NCBI RefSeq assembly: GCF_000025985.1
Contig: NC_003228.3
Span: 4,154,001 to 4,218,000, forward strand
Source of the DNA: Bacteroides fragilis NCTC 9343
GTDB taxonomy: Bacteria; Bacteroidota; Bacteroidia; Bacteroidales; Bacteroidaceae
Direction: 5' to 3'
Length of the DNA: 64,000 bases
Shown: positions 51,041 to 59,024 of the stretch, one piece after another
Position numbering within the stretch: position 1 is the stretch's first letter
Layout of the letters: each line of letters begins with the position of its first letter
Program-made: the position numbers and the translations under genes
Notes under the pieces: model-generated
What the model saw: the letters and a program-made list of their open reading frames with translations, nothing else
Databases searched by the model: none
Told to the model about the DNA's origin: nothing

Positions 51041-51090
51041 GAAAACAAGAGGGCCCCTTCATTACTGCCGAAGCAGCCCTTCCTGTTTTC
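51041..51090 (-). promoter_or_regulatory. Intercistronic RNA hairpin between SusD and the enzyme genes
   Basis: On the minus-strand RNA, 51076-51090 pairs with 51041-51054 as a 14-bp stem with one bulged A. It encloses a small CTGC-TTCG-GCAG tetraloop hairpin (51067-51078 region). Only a weak T-run follows, so partial termination or mRNA 3'-end protection of the SusCD message is more likely than full termination (inference). Confidence 0.55.
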
Positions 51091-51104
51091 TGATTAAGAT
51101 AAAC

Positions 51105-52898
51105 CTATTCCCAGAATGGATTCTGATAGAGGTTCTCGTTAACAGTTATATCTTTGGTAGCTACCGGATAGTAATAATATTTTGGAGATACAAAAGTATA
51201 CTTATTATGTTGGGCAACCAAATAGATATAGCCTTTTGTTCCTTCGGTAAGTCCGATGGTATTACCTTCCAAAGCATAAACTGTCAGTTTATACTTTTGC
51301 TTGTCTTCTTCGGGAATTTTATCTATATCTGCTTTCTTTTCTACTATAGCGACATCCGGTTGACCGTCACCTGTCACATCATAGTATCCCATCCCCGGAA
51401 TATAAGCTCCTTCGGGAGCTGCTTCAAACAACTTTCCACATCCCCAACGCATCAAATCGCCATATCTGAACCCTTCGCATGCCAACTCGATTCTCCGTTC
51501 ACGGCGCACTTCCAAAACAGCACCTTTCTGTGCTGACTGTACATTGGAGTAACGTTCATCCTGTACCGGATCAATATTAGCCAACCAATCATCCAACGAA
51601 GCATCCGGCATGCCTGCACGCTGCCTGATCAGGTTAATTGTCTGGTTGACATCATCTTGTGTGAGTATACCCAGCTCGGCTTTTGCCTCTGCATACATCA
51701 ACAAAACCTCGGCATAACGGATAATAGGCAAATCTGTATACGATTTTCCCCAGTCAATCTGATCGAATGTCAGCGGACGGAACTTAATCTGAGGATATCC
51801 TCCCAAGTTCAATTTCGTACGATGAGGTTCAGTGGTTCCCACATTCAAAACACCCGGTTTCATAAATGTTTGTTCCAGGCGGGGATCTCTGTTTTCAAAG
51901 ACTTCAAGTACTGTCTTCGTTTTATAGCCTTCCACTTGATGAAAATACTCGGTATGTCCATCCTTAACAACTAAATAATCTTCCATCAGGCTACGGGAAA
52001 GACCGGTGTTGTAGTCAAACTGAGCCTGAGCATTGTGCAGACGTCCTAACGCCTTGTCGTAGTCAGCTACCAGAATCATTTCCGGATTCTGTGTAAGATC
52101 CGTACTGCAAAAAAGTGACTGATAGGCCGGTAAACCACTCTCTTTGGTTGTAGACAAACTGTAACTTTTTGTGTCCATAATCTTCTGGCATGCCTCTACC
52201 GCTATTTTCAAGAATCGGTCGCCGTCATTCAGCTTCAGTTCCGGATGATATTTACGGAACGTTCCTTCATGCAAAGCAATCCGTGCCTGTACAGCCAAAG
52301 CCGCATCACGATAAATACGAGTCGTGCTTTTAGTCGTTTTCATATGAGTTACGGCAAAGTCAAGATCTGCCATAATAGAGTCTACCACCAATGTTCGGGG
52401 GTCCTGCGGCTTATACAATAAATCAATGTCTGTCGTTTGCAGGTCATGGCTATACCAAGGTACATCCGAATAATCTTTCACCTTTGAATAATAGACCAGT
52501 GCACGAAACATACGTGCCAACCCAATATAATGATTAATCTCACCGCGATCTCCTTCTACACGACCTGTCCGAGCCAACATAAAATTGACTGTACGAATGT
52601 TGCTCCAGCTCCATTTACCTATATTATCCGCCCGATATTCGCCGCGCATCATTTTATAAATATCGGTATCTTCTGGGTAAAGCATATTGTCGGAAGGAGT
52701 ATCCGAATAGCTTGCACCGATATAGCCGTACATGCCATTGGTATAAGTCTCCAAATCAGCAGGAGAAGAAAAAAAGACTTTCTCTGTAATACTCGTTTCC
52801 GGAAAGCGATCCATAAACCCGTCATTACAACTTGTCATCAGTCCTGCGCCTGTGAAACAGCACGCAGCCAGTAATATATGTTTTATTTTTGAACACAT
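51105..52898 (-). CDS. SusD/RagB-family nutrient-binding lipoprotein
   Basis: This 597-residue surface lipoprotein has a lipobox (GLMTSCND, Cys24). SusD-type helical repeats follow: an N-terminal FPETSITEKVFFSSPADLETYTNGMY, YIGLARMFRALVYYSKVKDYSDVPW (TPR-like, conserved Arg/Ala), and C-terminal EVRRERRIELACEGFRYGDLMRWG. It forms the lid on its SusC partner, encoded 12 bases upstream. Its ligand should match the phosphoesterases that follow, so not necessarily a sugar. No signature reveals the ligand. Confidence 0.95.
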   Translation of the reverse strand: MCSKIKHILLAACCFTGAGLMTSCNDGFMDRFPETSITEKVFFSSPADLETYTNGMYGYIGASYSDTPSDNMLYPEDTDIYKMMRGEYRADNIGKWSWSNIRTVNFMLARTGRVEGDRGEINHYIGLARMFRALVYYSKVKDYSDVPWYSHDLQTTDIDLLYKPQDPRTLVVDSIMADLDFAVTHMKTTKSTTRIYRDAALAVQARIALHEGTFRKYHPELKLNDGDRFLKIAVEACQKIMDTKSYSLSTTKESGLPAYQSLFCSTDLTQNPEMILVADYDKALGRLHNAQAQFDYNTGLSRSLMEDYLVVKDGHTEYFHQVEGYKTKTVLEVFENRDPRLEQTFMKPGVLNVGTTEPHRTKLNLGGYPQIKFRPLTFDQIDWGKSYTDLPIIRYAEVLLMYAEAKAELGILTQDDVNQTINLIRQRAGMPDASLDDWLANIDPVQDERYSNVQSAQKGAVLEVRRERRIELACEGFRYGDLMRWGCGKLFEAAPEGAYIPGMGYYDVTGDGQPDVAIVEKKADIDKIPEEDKQKYKLTVYALEGNTIGLTEGTKGYIYLVAQHNKYTFVSPKYYYYPVATKDITVNENLYQNPFWE

Positions 52899-52910
52899 AG
52901 TTTATCTAAA

Positions 52911-55900
52911 TTAGAATGTAACATTTAAACCGAATGAATAAGAACGCTGAAGAGGATAGACAATGTTACCTAAGCTCTCCGGATCTACTTTGTAATGCTT
53001 GTATAAACCCGAAAATTCACACAAATTATCACCGGAGAAGAAAATGCGCAAGCGCTCAATTCCTATCTTATTCAACAATACCTTAGGAAGTGTATAACCT
53101 ACTGTGAGGTTTTTCAGACGCATATAAGCTGCATTCTGTAAATATCTGGTCTGTACCACTCCACATTCTCTATCCGTATTTTCCGCCACATAAGCTTTCA
53201 TACGGGGGAAGTACGCATCCGGATTTTCCTCCGTCCAATGGTCATACATATTACCTTTGGTGATATTGGTCCAAGGCTGTGCATAGATACCCCAGAAATA
53301 GAGGTCACCGGTACCCGGATAATAATCCTTCTTACCTACTCCCTGGGCAAACAAGCTGAGATCGAATCCATTCCACTGTGCATTGGCCGATAAACCAAAT
53401 GTATAACGAGCACGGCTATTACCTATAATTTTATAATCGCCATGGTCTTCCAAAGTCCATGCTCCGTCAGTAATTTTACCATCCTTGTTTTCATCTTTAA
53501 ACTTCAGATCACCCGGTGCCAAAGGACGGGTACCCGGATAAGAAGTACACCATGACTGATCGGCATGATTCTTAATGTCTTCTTCGGAAGTAAAGAACCC
53601 TAAAGTTTCTACACCCCATATCTCACCAATCTCTTTTCCTACATAATAATCGCCCAGCAATCCCTTGGGATTTTCGTACTTTGTAATATAAGCACGGCTA
53701 TCCGCCAGATTGAAGTTTACATCATAATAGAACGGTTTTCCGGCCAACTTGAACTGATCTTTCCAACCCACAGTCAATTCCCATCCTTCCGTCTTTAAAT
53801 CGGCTGCATTCTGTTTGGGCACGTCGGTTCCCAAAACACTTGGAAGCGTAACTCCGGGGGTTAACATATCTTTTGTACGACGTACATATACCTCACCTGT
53901 TATGCTTAAACGGTTATCAAAGAAATTGGCATCCAAGGCAAGATTGGTAGTAGTTACCTTTTCCCAGGTTAAGTTACCGGCAACCAATCCGGGAGCTCCC
54001 ACATATACCGGTTGCTGCTTATCCAGTATCTGACTGATTTTTCCTGATCCCATCGTGGCAAGATATGCATAAGCATCCACATCCTGGTTTCCTAAACTAC
54101 CATAGGAACCTCTCAACTTCAGAAAACTGACCACTCCGGTCAAAGGCTCAAAGAACTTTTCACGTGAGATGACCCATCCTAAAGAAACAGAAGGATTAAA
54201 TACAAAACGGTCATTCTTAGGGAAACGTGAAGTACCGTCATAGCGTCCGTTGAATTCAAAAATATATTTGTCGTTATAAATATATCCCAAACGCGCAAAA
54301 GCACCTCTCAGAGCCCAGGTCGTTATACTCTGGGACATATTCATATCACCTGTAGCCAGATTAATAGTAGGCAGTGAACTTGAAATCAGTTCTTTACGAT
54401 TTGCTTTTACGTAATCATATTTATACTCTTCCTGATTGAAACCCACAACAGCAGTGACAGCATGCTTCTTCGCAAATGTTTTTTGGAAGGTACCATATAC
54501 ATCAAATAGAATATGTTTCGTATCGGAGTTACTGCTTGAAGCATCGGATACGGTCGAAATCGGATTAAATGTCAAAACAGGTAATTCCGGTCCGTTACGG
54601 TAAGTCACAGGCAAATTATACCAATTACTTCTGGTTTTTGTATTTGAAAAGGCAAATGTTCCTTGTACAAAAAAGACATCTTTGATCACATCTATCTTAG
54701 TCGACAAGTTGATATTTGTATTTGTTTTCCAGTCGGTAGCACGACCACCTTCGGCCAATGCTCCCAATGTACCGACACTGGCATCTGTCCAAGTTCCATC
54801 AGGATTCTTAACCATATCCATCGGATTCTTACGATACATCTGTTTATAAGTGTTGGTCATGGCATTTGCATAATCATAATCGGAAGTCGTCAGGCTGACA
54901 TTACTGTTCAAGCTCCACCAGTCTGTCAGTTTAAACTGTAATTTGGTACGCAGGTTATATCGGTTATAAATGTCATTACCATACTTAAACATACCGTTCT
55001 GCCGATTGTATCCTCCCGAAAAGTAATAGGAAATACGATCTGTTTTTCCGGAAATATCAATGTTGTGGATAGTTGAAAAACCTACATCGTTGTAAGCCTC
55101 GTCAACCCAGTTTGTCCGACCAAAGTAAGTATAAGATCCATCCGGATTCAAGAAATAAGGAGAAGTAGAAGGATCCTCAGAACATTTCTTCGCATAGGCC
55201 AGTTGCTCCTCGTTATAAAGATTATACCATGGATATGCCATCGTATTTCGAGTGGTTGCCACCAGATAAGGATCTGTTATAATTTCCGGCATGCGGGTAT
55301 TGGTACGTAATACAAAATTATTGTTATAATTGACGGTAAGTTTTTCATTGCTACCATCCTTGGTTGTCACCAGGATGACACCAAACGCAGCACGTGAACC
55401 ATATATAGCAGATGACGCAGCATCCTTCAATACAGAAATATTTGCTATATCAACAGGATTCATACGATTCAGTTGATCACTGGTAGAGACCACACCGTCG
55501 ATGACAACCAACGGAGAACCTCCATTCAATGAGGTGGTACCACGAATATTATAAGAAGGAGAATCATCTGCTTCACCATCACCGACCGATACATTGAGGT
55601 TGGCAACAGCACCTTGCAGCGCTTGTCCCATATTCAATACCGGACGGTCCTCGATCGCTTTGGTAGAAACAGTTGCTACCGAACCCGAAAGATTAACTTT
55701 CTTCTGAACAGCATAGCCAACTACCACGACTTCATCCAGCGCTTTACTGTTTTCTTCCAATACAATGTCTATCACTGATTTATCACCTACTTTTACAGTC
55801 TGGGCGATATAGCCGACGTATGAAAACTTAAGTGACTTACCTGCCGGAACCTTCAACGAATATTTCCCATCGATATTAGTGATAACACCGGTAGTAGTTC

Positions 55901-56357
55901 CCAATACCGTTACATTTACACCTATCAACGTTTCGCCTCGTGTGTCTGTAACCGTACCGGTTATCTCTTTCGTTTTCGCAGTATTATCATTTGGGGTATT
56001 TTGTTTCTCCGCACCGGGAACCAAAATAATCTTTCTATTCTCCACTACACATTTGCAGTCCGGAAGAATTTTGGATAAAATCACATCAATACGTTCGTTA
56101 TTGGCTTGTACCGTAACTTTACGGTTCATGTCAATTTCGGCATCATTGTAGAAGAAAGTGTATTCACTCTTCGATTCGATCGATTTAAGCACTTGCTTTA
56201 GGGGAACTTGTTTCACATGAAGATTGATGCGGGTTTGCTGAGCATAAACTCCCTGAAAAACAAATAGAAACAAAATAAAAGACATTAGTCTAACTAAACG
56301 AATGTTTCTTTCTGTTAAGAAAAAGCTTAAAAAGCTTCTCCATTTAAATTTATTCAT
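52911..56357 (-). CDS. SusC/RagA TonB-linked outer-membrane transporter with STN signalling domain
   Basis: This 1148-residue transporter has an N-terminal signal region (LMSFILFLFVFQGVYAQQ), an STN/secretin domain (about 42-110, INLHVKQVPLKQVLKSIE and VTVQANNERIDVILSKIL), a carboxypeptidase-regulatory-like beta sandwich (about 130-210, ITGTVTDTRGETLIGVNVTV), a plug with VGYAVQKKVNLSG and the TonB-linked barrel, ending YSFGLNVTF. The STN domain is what sends an uptake signal to FecR, whose gene lies directly upstream with an ECF sigma gene. So it both imports its nutrient with the SusD partner and switches on its own operon (family model). Substrate inferred only from neighbouring phosphoesterases. 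Confidence 0.95.
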   Translation of the reverse strand: MNKFKWRSFLSFFLTERNIRLVRLMSFILFLFVFQGVYAQQTRINLHVKQVPLKQVLKSIESKSEYTFFYNDAEIDMNRKVTVQANNERIDVILSKILPDCKCVVENRKIILVPGAEKQNTPNDNTAKTKEITGTVTDTRGETLIGVNVTVLGTTTGVITNIDGKYSLKVPAGKSLKFSYVGYIAQTVKVGDKSVIDIVLEENSKALDEVVVVGYAVQKKVNLSGSVATVSTKAIEDRPVLNMGQALQGAVANLNVSVGDGEADDSPSYNIRGTTSLNGGSPLVVIDGVVSTSDQLNRMNPVDIANISVLKDAASSAIYGSRAAFGVILVTTKDGSNEKLTVNYNNNFVLRTNTRMPEIITDPYLVATTRNTMAYPWYNLYNEEQLAYAKKCSEDPSTSPYFLNPDGSYTYFGRTNWVDEAYNDVGFSTIHNIDISGKTDRISYYFSGGYNRQNGMFKYGNDIYNRYNLRTKLQFKLTDWWSLNSNVSLTTSDYDYANAMTNTYKQMYRKNPMDMVKNPDGTWTDASVGTLGALAEGGRATDWKTNTNINLSTKIDVIKDVFFVQGTFAFSNTKTRSNWYNLPVTYRNGPELPVLTFNPISTVSDASSSNSDTKHILFDVYGTFQKTFAKKHAVTAVVGFNQEEYKYDYVKANRKELISSSLPTINLATGDMNMSQSITTWALRGAFARLGYIYNDKYIFEFNGRYDGTSRFPKNDRFVFNPSVSLGWVISREKFFEPLTGVVSFLKLRGSYGSLGNQDVDAYAYLATMGSGKISQILDKQQPVYVGAPGLVAGNLTWEKVTTTNLALDANFFDNRLSITGEVYVRRTKDMLTPGVTLPSVLGTDVPKQNAADLKTEGWELTVGWKDQFKLAGKPFYYDVNFNLADSRAYITKYENPKGLLGDYYVGKEIGEIWGVETLGFFTSEEDIKNHADQSWCTSYPGTRPLAPGDLKFKDENKDGKITDGAWTLEDHGDYKIIGNSRARYTFGLSANAQWNGFDLSLFAQGVGKKDYYPGTGDLYFWGIYAQPWTNITKGNMYDHWTEENPDAYFPRMKAYVAENTDRECGVVQTRYLQNAAYMRLKNLTVGYTLPKVLLNKIGIERLRIFFSGDNLCEFSGLYKHYKVDPESLGNIVYPLQRSYSFGLNVTF

Positions 56358-56425
56358 ATCTTTGTAAAAGATTTAAAGTAAATAATTGCGCCTCCTGCAA
56401 GAGACGTGATTAAAAAAACTCAGAG

Positions 56426-56453
56426 ATAGGTAAGTGCTGCAACATTTACCTAT
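56426..56453 (-). promoter_or_regulatory. Inverted repeat in the SusC 5' region
   Basis: ATAGGTAA (56446-56453 on minus) and TTACCTAT (56426-56433 on minus) flank 12 bases, with a T-run about 7 bases beyond. It lies about 70 bases before the SusC start, in the 160-base gap after FecR. It could be a weak terminator for the sigma/FecR transcript or an operator. Confidence 0.4.
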
Positions 56454-56517
56454 TTTTTTGCTTGGATGTGTGTTTCTACATATTTTCAATTCATTTTAAG
56501 ATTAATACTTGTGTTGC

Positions 56518-57543
56518 CTATCGCTTTCTGGGAAGAATATGTAAGATACCATTCTCCCAGTAATATCTTATTGGAGCAACCAAAGTCATCGCTTTCAGAA
56601 TTTCATCCAGATTCTCTCCATTCCTGACAGAGAACGACATAAATACTTTTTCAGCAAACTCTGACGGACATTCAATATCCACCCCATACCACTTATTTAA
56701 ATTAATAATAATATCAGCCAACTTATCATTATCAAAAGTCAGTTCATTTTGAATCCAACTGATATAATCATCCGTATTCACCATTTGTACTTTCGTACGT
56801 TCACTCTTCTTATCATAATTAATCAACTGCCCGGGAGTCAATACTACCGAATGATTCATCTTACAACCGGCAATCTTCACACTACCTTCTACCAATACTG
56901 CTTCGACCCCGGATTTCCGTCGATAGTTGTCAACAATAAAACGAGTCCCCAATACCTCTACTTTCATCTCTCCGGCTTGCACACGGAAAGGAAGCTTCTC
57001 ATTCCTCCGTACCTCAAAATAGGCTTCACCGGACAAACTGACTTCACGGGCTGATGAACTAAACGTTTCAGGATATTCCAATAAACTATTGGAATTAAGC
57101 CATACAACCGTACTATCCGGCAAAACAAATCGTCCCTTACTTCCATTGGCAGTCAACAAACGATTCATGACATCCGGCTGTTTCGGGACCGAACTGCTAC
57201 CCCAATAATAAAAGACAGACCCTACAGTAAATAACATCAAAAAGACAGCTGCCACACGCAAGAACGGAACGAAGTGTTTCCTGAAAACGAATCTGTTTTT
57301 ACGTAAACCGGATTCTGTTGACTGTATCCGATTTTTAAATCGCTCTAGCGCTATCTCTGTTTCCAGATCGTCGGTAGCTATCGTGTTGCCTAAAAGCCAT
57401 AAATCACGGACTTCGGAAAATTCATTCCGGTTCTTTTCTGATTGTTTCAGCCAGTTGAACAGAAAAACTTTCTCTTCACCGGTAGCCGTACCATCCAGAA
57501 AACGTATGATAACTTCATTTATGTCTTTAATTTCATTCTTCAT
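56518..57543 (-). CDS. FecR-family anti-sigma factor
   Basis: This 341-residue inner-membrane protein has a cytoplasmic N-terminus (about 1-85, IRFLDGTATGEEKVFLFNWL), one membrane helix (about 92-112, FLRVAAVFLMLFTVGSVFYYW), a periplasmic FecR beta domain (about 125-230, LPDSTVVWLNSNSLLEYPETF, GEAYFEVRRNEKLPFRV) and a C-terminal DUF4974-type domain (about 270-341, SWIQNELTFDNDKLADIIINLNKWYGVDIE). It holds the ECF sigma factor encoded 73 bases upstream until the SusC STN domain signals. Gene order sigma-FecR-SusC-SusD is the usual one. Confidence 0.94.
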   Translation of the reverse strand: MKNEIKDINEVIIRFLDGTATGEEKVFLFNWLKQSEKNRNEFSEVRDLWLLGNTIATDDLETEIALERFKNRIQSTESGLRKNRFVFRKHFVPFLRVAAVFLMLFTVGSVFYYWGSSSVPKQPDVMNRLLTANGSKGRFVLPDSTVVWLNSNSLLEYPETFSSSAREVSLSGEAYFEVRRNEKLPFRVQAGEMKVEVLGTRFIVDNYRRKSGVEAVLVEGSVKIAGCKMNHSVVLTPGQLINYDKKSERTKVQMVNTDDYISWIQNELTFDNDKLADIIINLNKWYGVDIECPSEFAEKVFMSFSVRNGENLDEILKAMTLVAPIRYYWENGILHILPRKR

Positions 57544-57616
57544 TTTTAGCTCCTCTATTAGTAATACAAGTGAAATTTAAAAAACCCTCCTCCAAAAACA
57601 TACTTTTTTTTAAATA

Positions 57617-58189
57617 TTATTTAGAGCAGAGATAAAGCAAGAATAAAAGACTCATTAAATCCTTGTTTTTAAGATGAGTACGTAGTTCCAACAAAGCACG
57701 GGTCAAATACTTTTCTACGGTTTTTGGAGAAAGATCGAGCTGAACGGAGATTTCCTTTATTTTCAGACCATAGCTTCTACTTAATATAAATACCTTTTTT
57801 ACTTGCGTAGGAAGTGTTTCGATAAAAGTTTCAATTTCACCCTGGAGTTCTTTCATGAACAACGAGTTTTCCTGATTATTCTCCAGAATTTGCAGTGCTT
57901 CGATTTGATCGGAAAATTGTTCTACGGATTCTTCTTCGGTATATTTCTTACTGGAAAGGATATTAAGCGATTTATTATAGACAGCCTTAAAAAGATAGGC
58001 TTTTACCGCGCCATCAAATTCAATATCTGTACGTTTATTCCATAAAGCAACAAAAACATCCTGCACTACGTCTTCTGCAATATCCCAATCATTCACAAAA
58101 CGGAACGCATATACCCGCAACACCTTATAATATTGCCGAAATAATTGTTCTACCGATTCAAGATTCGAATACATTGTATTTTCCTTCAT
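57617..58189 (-). CDS. ECF RNA polymerase sigma factor
   Basis: This 190-residue Bacteroidetes-type ECF sigma has region 2 at about 12-80 (LFRQYYKVLRVYAFRFVND, DIAEDVVQDVFVALWNK) and region 4 at about 125-175 (LPTQVKKVFILSRSYGLKIKEISVQLDLSPKTVEKYLTRAL). The C-terminus ends in a short hydrophobic tail (LMSLLFLLYLCSK). It should drive the downstream SusC operon when released from FecR. MKENTMYS gives two in-frame starts five codons apart. A good housekeeping-type promoter lies 32-62 bases upstream. Confidence 0.94.
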   Translation of the reverse strand: MKENTMYSNLESVEQLFRQYYKVLRVYAFRFVNDWDIAEDVVQDVFVALWNKRTDIEFDGAVKAYLFKAVYNKSLNILSSKKYTEEESVEQFSDQIEALQILENNQENSLFMKELQGEIETFIETLPTQVKKVFILSRSYGLKIKEISVQLDLSPKTVEKYLTRALLELRTHLKNKDLMSLLFLLYLCSK

Positions 58190-58220
58190 TTTAAAGTATT
58201 AGTTAATAAAAAGGCATTGA

Positions 58221-58251
58221 CAAAGTAACAAATAATAATAATAATCTCAAA
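58221..58251 (-). promoter_or_regulatory. Promoter of the sigma/FecR genes
   Basis: On the minus strand TTTG (58248-58251) and TACTTTG (58221-58227) are 20 bp apart. The start would be near 58214, 25 bases before the ATG. Confidence 0.6.
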
Positions 58252-58559
58252 ATTTTAAGAAACGGTTTTAGCAATTGCAATAAATAAGTTGTGACAGTTT
58301 TCAAACAAACCGTTTTTCTCATCTCTATAAAAGCAGGTATCTGCATAAGGGCTTAGATAGCCATAGCCATTGAAAGCACTGTCCGTACTCATACTTACCG
58401 ATTGACATTATAAAAGCAATATTCCGAAATCCGTATTAAAAAATTGCAAAAAGCCATTTTATACTAACTATTCATTTTACCAAAAACGGCGAAACAGGAG
58501 CGAATCGGCAAACAAAATGTGAATATCGGGTCTGTTTATACCCTGAAATCCGAAAGCAG
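58252..58559. other. Intergenic; long-loop inverted repeat, no gene
   Basis: AAACGGTTT (58260-58268) and AAACCGTTT (58307-58315) form a 9-bp inverted pair with a 38-base loop directly upstream of the sigma promoter. The rest shows no open frame or repeat. Confidence 0.4.
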
Positions 58560-58563
58560 GAAA

Positions 58564-58657
58564 CAGGAAGTTAACATCGTAAAGATAAAAAACAAACTTC
58601 TTACCAAGAGAAAGTTAACATCGTGAGAGCAGGAAGTTAACTTCCTGCTTCCACGAT
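58564..58657. repeat. Word-repeat island ending in a large palindrome (AGGAAGTTAACATCGT)
   Basis: CAGGAAGTTAACATCGT (58564-58580) and AAGTTAACATCGT (58612-58624) are direct repeats. They are followed by the perfect 20-bp palindrome GCAGGAAGTTAACTTCCTGC (58629-58648), flanked by ATCGTG (58620-58625) and CACGAT (58652-58657). The outer and inner pairs form one large hairpin. Confidence 0.85.
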
Positions 58658-59024
58658 ATCTGTCTTCCAGAAAGAAAAGCAAGGCCACGTCGTAGAAAAC
58701 AGAATAAATGGCCCTCGAAAAAGAGTATTTTCTTCTAGAATCCAATCACAAACGAGTATCACACAAATAGCATTTTGAAATCTTTCTAATATTTCTGCCT
58801 TTCATTTTATTACCTTACAAAACCAAAAACTCTTCTTTATAATCAAGATATCACCCAATCAGAAGACGCGTGAATTACACTATCGCAAAATTCACACATT
58901 TTTATTCAGCCCATCTCCTTCGGACCGTAAAAAAGAGTTTCTACACATTTTCAAAATACAAAATGACAGGATTGTAAGTGATCATGAAAAAACAAGTTGT
59001 GATACCTATTATGTGCGTTTTCTC
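58658..59024. other. Intergenic, no gene seen
   Basis: About 370 bases downstream of the second SusD gene; AT-rich, no open frame or recognisable RNA. Confidence 0.5.

Noticed and set aside
58190..59024. Invertible promoter region for the SusCD loci
   Set aside because: The inverted repeats found (58260/58307 and 58620-58657) are close hairpins, not spaced recombinase sites, and no recombinase gene is present.
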